NCBI RefSeq assembly: GCF_900090295.1
Contig: NZ_LT607753.1
Location: 5,766,001 to 5,830,000 of the forward strand
DNA: 64,000 bases
Direction: 5' to 3'
Source: Micromonospora coxensis
GTDB taxonomy: Bacteria > Actinomycetota > Actinomycetes > Mycobacteriales > Micromonosporaceae
Shown: positions 48,221-57,296 of the stretch, in pieces
Numbering within the stretch: position 1 is the first letter of the stretch
How the letters are laid out: each line of letters opens with the position of its first letter
Made by a program: the position numbers and the translations under genes
The notes under the pieces: generated by a model
Seen by the model: the letters and a program-made list of their open reading frames with translations, nothing else
Database searches by the model: none
What the model was told of the DNA's origin: nothing

Positions 48221-48718
48221 ATGGCGGGATTCGGCGAGCCCGGGGTGAGCACGGTGGACGCGGCCGGGATGACCGTGGGCGTGGTCGCGGCGCGGTGGCA
48301 CGGCGACCTGACCGACCACATGCTCGACCGGGCGGTCGCGGCGGCCGAGGCGTGCGGCGCGCGCGCCGTGGTCGCCCGGGTCGCCGGCTCGGTGGAGCTG
48401 CCGGTGGTGGCGCAGGCCCTGGCCCGCCGCTGCGACGTGGTGGTCGCCCTCGGCGTGGTGGTGCGCGGCGCGACCGCCCACTTCGACTACGTGTGCCGGT
48501 CGGTGACCGACGGGCTCACCCGGGTGGCCCTGGACGAGGGGAAGCCGGTGGCGCACGGGGTGCTCACCGTCGACACCATCGAGCAGGCCCGGGACCGGGC
48601 CGGGCTGCCCGGCTCGGCGGAGGACAAGGGTTGGGCGGCGACCGTGGCGGCCCTCGACGCCGCCCTGGCCGTGCGCGGCCTGGCCGCCAACGCCCACCGG
48701 GTCGGCTTCGGCGGCTGA
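48221..48718 (+). CDS. ribH: 6,7-dimethyl-8-ribityllumazine synthase
   Basis: A 165-residue subunit of the icosahedral/pentameric lumazine synthase. VGVVAARWHGDLTDHMLDRA (about 19-38), VARVAGSVELPVVAQALA, and the active-site GVVVRGATAHFDYVCR (about 78-93, catalytic His) are present. The more common GETxHF reads GATAHF, a modest change at a phosphate-binding loop. Last gene of the operon; followed by GC-rich repeats. Confidence 0.93.
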   Translation: MAGFGEPGVSTVDAAGMTVGVVAARWHGDLTDHMLDRAVAAAEACGARAVVARVAGSVELPVVAQALARRCDVVVALGVVVRGATAHFDYVCRSVTDGLTRVALDEGKPVAHGVLTVDTIEQARDRAGLPGSAEDKGWAATVAALDAALAVRGLAANAHRVGFGG

Positions 48719-48725
48719 CCACCGG

Positions 48726-48850
48726 CGGGGCCGGCCGGGTCACCGTCGGCCCGACCTGCGGGGCGGGCCGGTTCACCGTCGGCCGGACCGGTGGACGGGC
48801 CGGGTCACCGCCGGCCCCATCCGCGAGGCCGGCCGGGTCACAGCCGGCCG
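48726..48850. repeat. About four ~32-bp degenerate tandem repeats after ribH
   Basis: Imperfect copies share GGCCGGGTCACCGTCGGCC-like cores. They lie between convergent ribH and the ABC ATPase gene, and the last copy overlaps the 3' end of the latter. They can fold into several GC stems and may act as terminators. Confidence 0.6.
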
Positions 48851-49581
48851 GCCTCGATGATCCGCCGGAGGAACTGCCGGGTCCGCGGCTGTGTCGGCTC
48901 GCCCAGCACCTGCCCCGGCGGCCCGGCCTCGACCACCCGGCCGGAGTCGAGGAAGCAGACCTGGTCGGCGACCTCGCGGGCGAACCCCATCTCGTGGGTG
49001 GCCAGCACCATCGTCATCCCGTCGGCCTTCAGGTCGCGGATCATGGCCAGCACCTCCCCGACCAGCTCCGGGTCGAGCGCGGAGGTGACCTCGTCCAGCA
49101 GCATCAGCCGGGGCTGGTTGGCCAACGCCCGGACGATCGCCACCCGCTGCTGCTGCCCGCCGGAGAGCCGGTCCGGGTAGGCGTCGGCCTTCGCGCCCAA
49201 CCCGACCCGGTCGAGCAGGTCCCGCGCCTGGGCCTCGGCGTCGGCCCGGGACCGCCGGTGCACCCGGCGCGGGGCCAGCGTGACGTTCTCAAGCACGGTC
49301 AGGTGCGGGAAGAGGTTGTACGACTGGAAGACCATCCCGATCCGGCGGCGGACGAGGTCCGGGTCGACCCGGGGGTCGGAGATCTCCTCCCCGTCCAGCT
49401 CGATGGTCCCGTCGTCCAGCTCCTCCAGCAGGTTGACGCAGCGCAGCAGGGTCGACTTGCCCGACCCGGACGCCCCGATCAGCGCCACCACCTGATGCTC
49501 GTCGACGCTCAGGTCGAGACCGTCGAGCACCGGTTGGCCGCCGAACTCCTTGCGCAACCCGCGACAGGTCAGCACCGCCAC
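48838..49581 (-). CDS. Polar amino acid ABC transporter, ATP-binding protein
   Basis: A 247-residue ATPase of the GlnQ/HisP type. Walker A GASGSGKST (about 36-44), Q-loop VFQSYNLFPHLTV, signature LSGGQQQRVAI (about 138-148), Walker B MLLDEVTSALD (about 159-169) and H-loop ATHEMGF are intact. It powers uptake of an amino acid with the permease and binding protein encoded just upstream on the same strand. GTG start at 49581, two bases from the permease stop. Its end runs into tandem repeats. Confidence 0.93.
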   Translation of the reverse strand: MAVLTCRGLRKEFGGQPVLDGLDLSVDEHQVVALIGASGSGKSTLLRCVNLLEELDDGTIELDGEEISDPRVDPDLVRRRIGMVFQSYNLFPHLTVLENVTLAPRRVHRRSRADAEAQARDLLDRVGLGAKADAYPDRLSGGQQQRVAIVRALANQPRLMLLDEVTSALDPELVGEVLAMIRDLKADGMTMVLATHEMGFAREVADQVCFLDSGRVVEAGPPGQVLGEPTQPRTRQFLRRIIEAGRL

Positions 49582-49582
49582 C

Positions 49583-50428
49583 TCAGCCTCCCGACTGGCG
49601 TCGGGCCGCGCGCAGCGTCACCCAGTCGGTGACGGCGATCAGCGGGATCGCCAGCAGCACGAACAGCACCCCGGCCAGGATGTACGGGGTGTAGTTGAAG
49701 GTCTGCGCGGTGGCGATCTGCGCGGCGCGCACCGCGTCGATCGGCCCGGCGAGGGAGACCAGCCCGACGTCCTTCTGCAAGGCCACCACGTCGTTGAGCA
49801 GTGGCGGGGCGACCCGCCGTACGGCCTGCGGCAGGACGACGTGCCGCATCGTCTGCCGGTAGGTCAGGCCCAGCGACCGGGCCGCGGCGAGCTGGCTGGG
49901 GTGGATCGACTCGATGCCGGCCCGGAACACCTCCGCCAGGTAGCCGCCGTAGGTGAGCACCAGCGCGAGCCCGCCGAGCACCAGCACCGGCGGCATGCCC
50001 TGCAGCCGCAGCCCGGGCACGCCCAGGGTCAGCACGTAGAGCACGATGATCAGCGGCAGCCCGCGGAAGGTGTACGTGTAGCCGGCGGCCAGCGCCCGGA
50101 CCGGGAAGAAGACCGGGCCGCGCAGCGTACGCAGGAGCGCGACCAGCAGCCCCAGCAGCAGCGCGCCGGCCGCGCAGCAGACCAGCAGGCGGACGTTCAG
50201 CCACAGCCCGGAGAGCACCGCCGGCAGGGCGTCGCGGGCGATCGCCGGGTCCAGGAACGACGCGCGTACCCGGTCCCAGCCGGGCGCGCCGGTGACGGCG
50301 AGCACCAGCAGCGTGCCGAGCGCCGCCGTGGAGGCGGCGGCGACCAGCACGCTGCGCACCGTCTGCCGGCGCCGGTACGCGGCCCGCCGCCGTTGTGCCG
50401 CCGAGGGGGTGTACGCGAGCAGGCTCAC
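49583..50428 (-). CDS. Polar amino acid ABC transporter permease
   Basis: A 281-residue membrane protein with a ~30-residue Arg-rich N-terminus and five or six hydrophobic segments. The EAA loop that docks the ATPase reads QLAAARSLGLTYRQTMRHVV (about 178-197), followed by LPQAVRRVAPPLLND, typical of HisM/GlnP-family permeases. YTYTFRGLPLIIVLY marks the family's helix-2 region. The GTG at 50428 overlaps the binding-protein stop (GTGA), so the three genes form one operon. Confidence 0.9.
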   Translation of the reverse strand: MSLLAYTPSAAQRRRAAYRRRQTVRSVLVAAASTAALGTLLVLAVTGAPGWDRVRASFLDPAIARDALPAVLSGLWLNVRLLVCCAAGALLLGLLVALLRTLRGPVFFPVRALAAGYTYTFRGLPLIIVLYVLTLGVPGLRLQGMPPVLVLGGLALVLTYGGYLAEVFRAGIESIHPSQLAAARSLGLTYRQTMRHVVLPQAVRRVAPPLLNDVVALQKDVGLVSLAGPIDAVRAAQIATAQTFNYTPYILAGVLFVLLAIPLIAVTDWVTLRAARRQSGG

Positions 50429-51300
50429 GTCAACTCGGCCGCTCCCGCCACCTGGGCGAGCCACTTCTGCTCCAGCTGCCGCAGCGTGCCGGCCGCGCCG
50501 AGCTGGCTGATCGCCGCGTTGACGCACGGGGTGAGCGGGGATCCCTTGTCGAGCAGCAACCCGAACGTCTCCGGCGCGCCCACCTGCGGCACCTGCCCGA
50601 CGATGGTGGCGTCGGTGATCTCGGCGGAGGTGATGTAGAAGGCGGTCGGCAGGTCCACCACGAGGCCGTCGAGCTGGCCGTTCTGCAGCGCCTTCTTGGC
50701 GTCGTCGTTGCTGTTGTAGACCTGCGGCTGCACGGTCGGCCGGATCAGGTCGGTGATCGCCTGGTAGCTGGTGGTCCCGACCTGGGCGCCGAGCTTGGCG
50801 TCGCGCAGCTCGGCCAGGCTCCGCTTCCCGGCGATCTTCGAGGACTTGAGCGCGATCACGGTCTGCCGCACCAGGTAGTAGGGCGCGGAGAAGTCGACCG
50901 CCCGCTTGCGTTCCTCGGTGACGGAGAACTGGTTGATGTCGAAGTCGAAGTTCTTCGGGCCGGGGGCGATGGCCGCGTCGAACTTCACCCGGGTCCAGGT
51001 GACGTCCGCGCGGGCGTACCCGAGCTTCTCGGCCACCGCGTACGCGACGGCGGCCTCGAAGCCCTCGCCGTTCTCCGGCGCGTCGCCCCTGAACCACGGC
51101 TCGTACGCCGGCTGGTCGGTGGCGATGGTGAGTCTGCCCGGGGTGCGGGTGCGCAGGCTCTCCTTCGCGCAGGAGGCGCTGGCGGCGCCGGTGGGGGTGG
51201 CGGTGGTCGTCCTGTCGTCCTGCGGGGCGCACCCGGTCACCGCGACGACGGCGGCGGTGGCGGCGGTGAGCGCGAGGACGCGGATGCGGGTGCGGGCCAT
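50425..51300 (-). CDS. Amino acid ABC transporter substrate-binding lipoprotein
   Basis: A 291-residue extracytoplasmic binding protein. A signal peptide ends at VAVTGC (lipid-modified Cys about 23), then a type II periplasmic-binding fold: LTIATDQPAYEPWF (about 58-71), DFDINQFSVTEERKRAVDFS (about 119-138), KLGAQVGTTSYQA. The SBP_bac_3 family binds polar or sulfur amino acids; the exact ligand is not clear. ATG 51300 sits 7 nt from a -10, so a leaderless transcript is likely. It is the first gene of the transporter operon. Confidence 0.9.
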   Translation of the reverse strand: MARTRIRVLALTAATAAVVAVTGCAPQDDRTTTATPTGAASASCAKESLRTRTPGRLTIATDQPAYEPWFRGDAPENGEGFEAAVAYAVAEKLGYARADVTWTRVKFDAAIAPGPKNFDFDINQFSVTEERKRAVDFSAPYYLVRQTVIALKSSKIAGKRSLAELRDAKLGAQVGTTSYQAITDLIRPTVQPQVYNSNDDAKKALQNGQLDGLVVDLPTAFYITSAEITDATIVGQVPQVGAPETFGLLLDKGSPLTPCVNAAISQLGAAGTLRQLEQKWLAQVAGAAELT

Positions 51301-51307
51301 GGCGGAC

Positions 51308-51336
51308 AGCGTAGGGCCGGCCGCGACGACCTTGAA
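51308..51336 (-). promoter_or_regulatory. Promoter of the amino acid transporter operon
   Basis: On the minus strand, TTCAAG (51331-51336), a 17-nt spacer and TACGCT (51308-51313) precede the ATG by 7 nt, predicting a leaderless message. Confidence 0.4.
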
Positions 51337-51341
51337 GGCTG

Positions 51342-51360
51342 TCCCACCACTCAGATAGGA
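51342..51360. promoter_or_regulatory. Dyad operator candidate upstream of the transporter operon
   Basis: TCCCACC-N5-GATAGGA is a 7-bp dyad with two transition mismatches, positioned 5 bp upstream of the -35. It is a plausible activator or repressor site for nutrient control. Confidence 0.4.
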
Positions 51361-51514
51361 AATCGATGCCTGATCGTGCCCGACGGTGCCCCGTCGCGCC
51401 CGCCGCACCGGCCGACCGGCCGCGCCGTCCCGAGGTACGGGAGGCGTGGGCAAGATGACCCGGCCGGACCCCGGAGCGCGCGTCGGCGTCGGGTGACTGG
51501 AAGAATCGCCTCCC

Positions 51515-51778
51515 GTGAAGACGTTCGAGGAGTTGTTCGCCGAGCTGCAGGCCAAGGCCGCCGCCGGCACCCCGGGCTCGGGCACGGTCGCCGCCCTGGA
51601 GAAGGGGGTGCACTTCGTCGGCAAGAAGGTCGTCGAGGAGGCGGCCGAGTCGTGGATGGCCGCCGAGCACGAGGGGCCGGAGCGCACCGCCGAGGAGATC
51701 TCGCAGCTGCTCTACCAGGTCCAGGTGCTGATGCTCGCCAGCGGTCTCGAGCTCGAGGACGTCTACCGACATCTGTGA
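51515..51778 (+). CDS. hisE: Phosphoribosyl-ATP pyrophosphatase
   Basis: An 87-residue MazG-like all-helical enzyme for the second step of histidine synthesis. [20 protein letters not shown] (about 26-45) and [14 protein letters not shown] (about 46-59) carry the metal-binding Glu residues, and [13 protein letters not shown] closes the helical bundle. Standard length. Start GTG 51515 has no strong Shine-Dalgarno. hisG follows after 45 bp. Confidence 0.93.
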   Translation: MKTFEELFAELQAKAAAGTPGSGTVAALEKGVHFVGKKVVEEAAESWMAAEHEGPERTAEEISQLLYQVQVLMLASGLELEDVYRHL

Positions 51779-51823
51779 GTGCGCCCCGTCGTTGATCTCA
51801 TCCGATCGAAGGAGCACTCCGCC

Positions 51824-52669
51824 ATGCTGCGTGTCGCCGTACCCAACAAGGGCGCCCTGGCCGAGAAGGCCGCCCAGATGCTGCGCGAGGCGGGCTACCG
51901 CCAGCGCACCGACGCCAAGGACCTCGTCTGCCGCGACGAGCCCAACGACATCGAGTTCTTCTACCTGCGCCCGAAGGACATCGCCACCTACGTCGGCTCC
52001 GGCGACCTGGACGTCGGGATCACCGGCCGGGACCTGCTGATCGACTCGGGCGCGCCCGCCGAGGAGGTGGTGGACCTCGACTTCGGCCGGGCCACCTTCC
52101 GCTTCGCGGCCCGCCCGGAGGACGTCGACGACGTCCGGGAGCTGGGCGGTCACCGGATCGCCACCGCGTACCCGGGGCTGGTCGAGCGGCACCTCGCCGT
52201 GCTGGGCGTCAAGGCCGACGTGATCCGCCTCGACGGCGCGGTGGAGAACGCCATCCGGCTCGGGGTGGCCGACGTGGTCGCCGACGTGGTGGAGACCGGC
52301 ACCACGCTGCGCCAGGCCGGCCTGGTGGTCTTCGGCGAGCCGCTGCTGCGCTCCTCGGCGGTGCTGGTCCGGCGTACCGATGCGCCGGCGCACCCGCAGT
52401 CGGAGCAGCTGCTGCGCCGGCTGCACGGGGTGCTGGTGGCCCGCCGCTACGTCATGCTCGCCTACGACGTGCCGGCCGGGCTGCTGGACCGGGCCAGCTC
52501 GCTCACCCCGGGCATCGAGTCGCCGACGGTCTCCCCGCTGCACCGGGAGGGCTGGGTCGCGGTGCAGGCGATGGTGCTCAGCGACGACGTGCACCGGATC
52601 ATGGACGAGCTGTACGACCTGGGCGCCCGCGCCATCCTGGTCACCAACATCCACGCCTGCCGGCTCTGA
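51824..52669 (+). CDS. hisG: ATP phosphoribosyltransferase, long form
   Basis: A 281-residue first enzyme of histidine synthesis, long hexameric type with a C-terminal ACT-like regulatory domain (from about 205) that normally binds histidine. LRVAVPNKGALAEKAAQML (residues 2-20), GDLDVGITGRDLL (about 59-71) and the PRPP loop DVVADVVETGTTLRQAGL (about 150-167) are visible. GAAGGAG precedes ATG 51824, so the 15-residue upstream extension is rejected. Followed by a good terminator. Confidence 0.95.
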   Translation: MLRVAVPNKGALAEKAAQMLREAGYRQRTDAKDLVCRDEPNDIEFFYLRPKDIATYVGSGDLDVGITGRDLLIDSGAPAEEVVDLDFGRATFRFAARPEDVDDVRELGGHRIATAYPGLVERHLAVLGVKADVIRLDGAVENAIRLGVADVVADVVETGTTLRQAGLVVFGEPLLRSSAVLVRRTDAPAHPQSEQLLRRLHGVLVARRYVMLAYDVPAGLLDRASSLTPGIESPTVSPLHREGWVAVQAMVLSDDVHRIMDELYDLGARAILVTNIHACRL

Positions 52670-52738
52670 GGCCACCGGCCGCCGCCGTGGCGGGCGTGCG
52701 GGATCCGTCGGGGCGGCGTGATCGACCCCCAGGTCGCC

Positions 52739-52776
52739 GAGCTGGCGGTGTCCGGTGCGTCGGACACCGCCACCTC
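52739..52776 (+). terminator. Terminator after hisG
   Basis: A 16-bp stem with one mismatch (core TGGCGGTGTCCG) and 6-nt loop lies 70 bp after hisG. A shorter stem, CCTCGGTG/CACCGAGG, overlaps its 3' arm. Confidence 0.6.
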
Positions 52777-52883
52777 GGTGTCACCGAGGGCGCCCGTCCG
52801 GCCGCGACCGGACGGAGGGTGATCCGGCCGGCGGCCGTCGTGGCTGCCGGCCGGCGCCGCGGGGCGGATGGCAGACTGGTGGG

Positions 52884-53357
52884 GTGAGCGATTCCGCGCA
52901 GATCCACCTGAAGCCCCGCCGTATCCGGGTGGTGTGCTGGGCCTCGGCCATCGCGCTGGTGGTGGTCTTCGGGCTGGTGGCCACCTCGCTGACCGGCCCC
53001 ACCGGCAACGGCTACGGCACCTTCCAGCGCGGCGACCAGTTCGCCATGGTCGGGCTGGGCGTCTTCGGCGCGCTGGCCGTCCTGCTCTTCACCCGCCCCC
53101 GGGTCGAGGCGGACGCCCGGGGCGTGCGGGTCCGCAACGTGATCGGCTCGTACGAGCTGCCCTGGGAGGTCGTCCGGGGCGTCCGCTTCGACCGGGGCGC
53201 GCCCTGGGCCAGCCTGGAGCTGCACGACGACGACCTGCTGCCGATGGTCGCCCTGCAGGCCGCCGACAAGGAGTTCGCGGTCGAGGGGGTCCGGGCGCTG
53301 CGCCGGCTGCACCAGGAACACCTGGCCGCCCTGGCCGGCGGCGCCGGCCCCCGCTGA
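52884..53357 (+). CDS. PH domain-containing membrane protein
   Basis: A 157-residue protein with two hydrophobic segments (about 19-37 and 55-72) and a cytoplasmic bacterial PH-like domain (about 75-150): VEADARGVRVRNVIGSYELP and WEVVRGVRFDRGAPWASLEL. Proteins of this kind are commonly encoded next to hisG in actinobacteria; their function is not known. A CAGACT -10 (52872-52877) ends 6 nt before GTG 52884, indicating a leaderless transcript. Confidence 0.75.
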   Translation: MSDSAQIHLKPRRIRVVCWASAIALVVVFGLVATSLTGPTGNGYGTFQRGDQFAMVGLGVFGALAVLLFTRPRVEADARGVRVRNVIGSYELPWEVVRGVRFDRGAPWASLELHDDDLLPMVALQAADKEFAVEGVRALRRLHQEHLAALAGGAGPR

Positions 53358-53493
53358 CCCGGGCGGTCCGCGCCCGAGGCGCTGGCCAAGGCCCGCGCCC
53401 GACCCACCCGACCCGCCCGACCCGTCCGTGGCGGGGCCGGCTGCACCCGCGCTGACCTGCGGGCCCGGTTTGGGGGTGGCTGGGGTGAGGGTG

Positions 53494-53499
53494 TAGTGT
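53494..53499 (+). promoter_or_regulatory. Candidate -10 of the infC operon
   Basis: TAGTGT would start a leader of about 257 nt before the infC start. The 405-bp gap upstream of infC holds this leader and no gene that I can support. Confidence 0.4.
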
Positions 53500-53664
53500 T
53501 GCGGAGTCGACCAGGCTGCCCCCGTTGCGACGTGCGGGCGGTCTTGAAGCGGAGCGCCTGCTCCCACCCGAGTCGCCCCAGTAGGTGGCCGGGTCCGGTC
53601 CCCGGTTCCGGGCACGTCCCGGCTCCGGATGCGCGATCATGTGATCGTGCCGACCGGTCGAGCG

Positions 53665-53695
53665 GGCCCTGGCATGCGCCAGGGCCTTCTGCTTT
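53665..53695 (+). terminator. Attenuator-like hairpin in the infC leader
   Basis: A perfect 9-bp stem (GGCCCTGGC / GCCAGGGCC) with a 4-nt loop is followed by TTCTGCTTT, the most T-rich run after any hairpin in this window. It sits about 70 nt before infC and may regulate read-through. Confidence 0.6.
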
Positions 53696-53762
53696 CCGGG
53701 CGGCCCCCACCCGGGGGCCCGCGGGGTCGCCACACGCAGGAAACTCGACTCGAGGAGGCCCC

Positions 53763-54431
53763 ATCAGCGTCGAACCACGCGTGAACGAGCAGATCCGGGC
53801 ACGTGAGGTCCGACTGGTCGGCCCTGAGGGTGAGCAGGTGGGCATCGTCCCGCTGGAGCGCGCCCTGCAGCTGGCCGCGGACGTCGACCTGGACCTGGTC
53901 GAGGTTGCGCCGATGGCGCGCCCGCCGGTGTGCAAGCTCATGGACTTCGGCAAGTTCAAGTACGAGAGCGCACTGAAGGCGCGCGAAGCGCGGCGTAACC
54001 AGCAGCAGACCGTCATCAAGGAGATGAAGCTCCGGCCGAAGATCGACCCGCACGACTACGAGACCAAGAAGGGTCACGTGGTGCGGTTCCTCAAGGCCGG
54101 CGACAAGGTCAAGGTCACGATCATGTTCCGCGGTCGCGAGCAGAGCCGCCCGGAGCTGGGTTACCGGCTCCTGCGTCGACTCGAGTCCGAGATCACGGAC
54201 CTGGGTTACGTCGAGGCCGCTCCGAAGCAGGACGGTCGAAACATGATCATGGTTCTCGCTCCGCACCGGGCCGTGAAGGCCTCCGCGGTCGCCGCCACGG
54301 CGTCGCGCGGCGCACCCCGGGACCGGGCCGCGGAGGAGTCCGCCGCCCCGGCAGGTGGCGAGACCCCGGCGGCCGGCGAGACCGCAGCAGCCGGCGAGAC
54401 CGGCACGACCGCTGAGACCAGCGGCCAGTAA
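53763..54431 (+). CDS. infC: Translation initiation factor IF-3, with ATC start codon
   Basis: A 222-residue IF-3. The N-domain begins [19 protein letters not shown] and holds [20 protein letters not shown] (about 45-64). The C-domain from about 82 includes [20 protein letters not shown], and a ~45-residue Ala/Glu tail follows. No ATG or GTG fits: GAGGAGG (53750-53756) is correctly spaced only for ATC at 53763, and family homology starts right there. AUC/AUU starts in infC are known to let IF-3 repress its own synthesis. GTG 53781 is the alternative but lies 24 nt from the ribosome site. Confidence 0.92.
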   Translation: MSVEPRVNEQIRAREVRLVGPEGEQVGIVPLERALQLAADVDLDLVEVAPMARPPVCKLMDFGKFKYESALKAREARRNQQQTVIKEMKLRPKIDPHDYETKKGHVVRFLKAGDKVKVTIMFRGREQSRPELGYRLLRRLESEITDLGYVEAAPKQDGRNMIMVLAPHRAVKASAVAATASRGAPRDRAAEESAAPAGGETPAAGETAAAGETGTTAETSGQ

Positions 54432-54450
54432 CAGGGGAGAGACGTTCCAC

Positions 54451-54645
54451 ATGCCGAAGATGAAGAGCCACACGGGTATGGGCAAGCGGGTCAAGGTGAC
54501 CGGCAAGGGCAAGATCGTCGCCCAGCAGGCCGGGCTGCGCCACAACCTGGAGAAGAAGCCCTCCACCCAGACCCGCCGGCTGACCGGCACGGTCGAGCTG
54601 GCCAAGGCTGACGTCAAGCGAATCAAGAAGCTGCTCGGCCGCTGA
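54451..54645 (+). CDS. rpmI: 50S ribosomal protein L35
   Basis: A 64-residue basic protein with the family N-terminus PKMKSHTGMGKRVKVTGKGK and C-terminal DVKRIKKLLGR. It starts 19 bp after infC in the conserved infC-rpmI-rplT operon, preceded by GGGGAGA. Confidence 0.97.
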   Translation: MPKMKSHTGMGKRVKVTGKGKIVAQQAGLRHNLEKKPSTQTRRLTGTVELAKADVKRIKKLLGR

Positions 54646-54677
54646 CGCGCGCCACCTGAACCGAAAGAGGAGTTGAG

Positions 54678-55070
54678 ATGGCACGCGTCAAGCGGGCTGT
54701 GAACGCCCAGAAGAAGCGTCGTACCCTGCTGGAGACCGCGAGCGGCTACCGCGGTCAGCGCTCCCGGCTGTACCGCAAGGCCAAGGAGCAGGTGCTGCAC
54801 TCGATGCAGTACGCCTACCGGGACCGTCGCGACCGCAAGGGCGACTTCCGGCAGCTCTGGATCCAGCGGATCAACGCCGGCGCCCGCGCCAACGGCATGA
54901 CCTACAACCGGCTGATCCAGGGCCTGCGCCTGGCCGGCATCGAGGTCGACCGCAAGATCCTGGCCGACCTGGCCGTCAACGACGCCGCGGCGTTCGCCGC
55001 GATCGTCGAGCTGGCCCGGGCCGCCGTGGCGGCCGAGGGCACCGGTGGCGCCGCGGCCCAGGCCGCCTGA
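54678..55070 (+). CDS. rplT: 50S ribosomal protein L20
   Basis: A 130-residue rRNA-binding protein essential for early 50S assembly. The basic N-terminal extension is [20 protein letters not shown] and the globular part contains [20 protein letters not shown]. In other bacteria L20 represses this operon through leader RNA; I see no clear L20-binding mimic here. AAAGAGGAG precedes the ATG. Confidence 0.97.
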   Translation: MARVKRAVNAQKKRRTLLETASGYRGQRSRLYRKAKEQVLHSMQYAYRDRRDRKGDFRQLWIQRINAGARANGMTYNRLIQGLRLAGIEVDRKILADLAVNDAAAFAAIVELARAAVAAEGTGGAAAQAA

Positions 55071-55086
55071 TCCACCCGCAGCAGAT

Positions 55087-55130
55087 CGAGGCGTCTCCCA
55101 TGCAGTCACCATCGCGCGGGAGGCGCCTCG
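55087..55130 (+). other. Hairpin spanning the start of the SpoU methyltransferase gene
   Basis: CGAGGCGTCTCCC and GGGAGGCGCCTCG form a 13-bp stem with one G-U pair. The 18-nt loop begins exactly with the ATG at 55100. It may terminate rplT transcription or limit translation of the next gene. Confidence 0.55.
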
Positions 55131-55939
55131 ACGCTGTCCCCGGCCCGTTCACCCCGCGTACCCCCCGGGTGGTCGCCGCCCGCCGGCTCCAGCGCCGCCG
55201 GGACCGCGAGGCGACCGGCCGGTTCCTGGCCGAGGGGCCGCAGGCGGTCCGCGAGGCCCTGGCCCGCGCCGGGACGGTCACCGAACTCTTCGGCACCCCG
55301 GCCGCCCTGGACCGGTACGCCGACCTCGCGGCCGCCGCCGCCCGCGCCGACGTGCCCGTCTCCGAGGTCACCGACGAGGCCCTGGCCGCGCTCGCCGAGA
55401 CCGTCGCCCCGCAGGGCCTGGTCGCCGTCTGCCGCCACCTCGACGTGCCGCTCGACGCGGCCCTCGCCGCCCGGCCGAAGCTGGTCGCGGTGCTCGCCGG
55501 GATCCGTGACCCGGGCAACGCCGGCACCGTGCTGCGCACCGCCGACGCCGCCGGCGCGGGCGCGGTCGTCTTCGCCGGTGACGCCGTCGACCCGTACAAC
55601 GGCAAGTGCGTGCGGGCGTCCGCCGGCAGCCTGTTCCACGTCGACGTGGTCCGCGCCGCCGACCCGCGCGCGGCGGTAGACGCGCTACGTACCGCCGGGC
55701 TCTCGATCTTCGCGACCACCGGGTACGGCGACAGCGACCTCGACGACCTCGCCGACGCCGGCCGGCTGGCCGCCCCCACCGCCTGGCTCTTCGGCTCGGA
55801 GGCGCACGGCCTGCCCGAGGAGCTGACCGCCGCCGCCGACGCCCGGGTCCGGGTGCCGCTGCACGGGCGCGCCGAGAGCCTCAACCTGGCTGCGGCCGCG
55901 GCCGTCTGCCTGTACTCTTCAGCCAGAGCACTGCGCTGA
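55100..55939 (+). CDS. SpoU/TrmH-family RNA 2'-O-methyltransferase
   Basis: A 279-residue SPOUT methyltransferase. The N-terminal substrate-binding domain begins VVAARRLQRRRDREATGRFL (about 24-43). SPOUT motifs are GIRDPGNAGTVLRTADAAG (about 134-152, motif 1 with catalytic Arg/Asn), WLFGSEAHGLPEE (about 231-243) and VPLHGRAESLNLAAAAAVCL (about 252-271). It methylates rRNA or tRNA 2'-OH; the target nucleotide is not determined. Position between rplT and pheS is common in actinobacteria. The start codon sits in a hairpin loop. Confidence 0.9.
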   Translation: MQSPSRGRRLDAVPGPFTPRTPRVVAARRLQRRRDREATGRFLAEGPQAVREALARAGTVTELFGTPAALDRYADLAAAAARADVPVSEVTDEALAALAETVAPQGLVAVCRHLDVPLDAALAARPKLVAVLAGIRDPGNAGTVLRTADAAGAGAVVFAGDAVDPYNGKCVRASAGSLFHVDVVRAADPRAAVDALRTAGLSIFATTGYGDSDLDDLADAGRLAAPTAWLFGSEAHGLPEELTAAADARVRVPLHGRAESLNLAAAAAVCLYSSARALR

Positions 55940-55978
55940 CCGTGTCACGCAGTCAGACAGCACAGGGGAGTCGTCCGC

Positions 55979-56041
55979 ATGACGATCGCGCCACGGCGTT
56001 CGTTTAGCCAGCCCGCCGGTGTCGGCGGGCGGCGGGCCTGA
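55979..56041 (+). CDS. Possible 20-residue leader peptide upstream of pheS
   Basis: A short frame, MTIAPRRSFSQPAGVGGRRA, has AGGGGAG about 8 nt upstream of ATG 55979. Its second half overlaps a GC hairpin (GCCCGCC/GGCGGGC). A -10-like TACTCT at about 55912 could drive it. It holds only one Phe codon, so classic Phe attenuation is weakly supported. It could be a chance frame. Confidence 0.25.
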   Translation: MTIAPRRSFSQPAGVGGRRA

Positions 56042-56096
56042 CCCCTCCTCCTGCGCGTATCTCCCACCGGCGGGCTGCGGCACAGCCGCGCGTCCG

Positions 56097-56102
56097 TAGA
56101 CT
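56097..56102 (+). promoter_or_regulatory. Candidate -10 of pheS
   Basis: TAGACT lies 52 nt upstream of the pheS ATG, giving a leader of about 45 nt. Confidence 0.4.
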
Positions 56103-56109
56103 CGCCTAG

Positions 56110-57255
<1,146 letters not shown>

Positions 57256-57296
57256 GGCGATGCGGGTACGAGTCACGGGAACGGTGGTCTGAAGTC

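Noticed and set aside
53358..53762. tRNA gene or L20-type leader in the infC upstream region
   Set aside because: No cloverleaf or CCA-adjacent acceptor pattern could be drawn, and no clear mimic of the L20 rRNA site was found. Only the short hairpin and promoter are supported.
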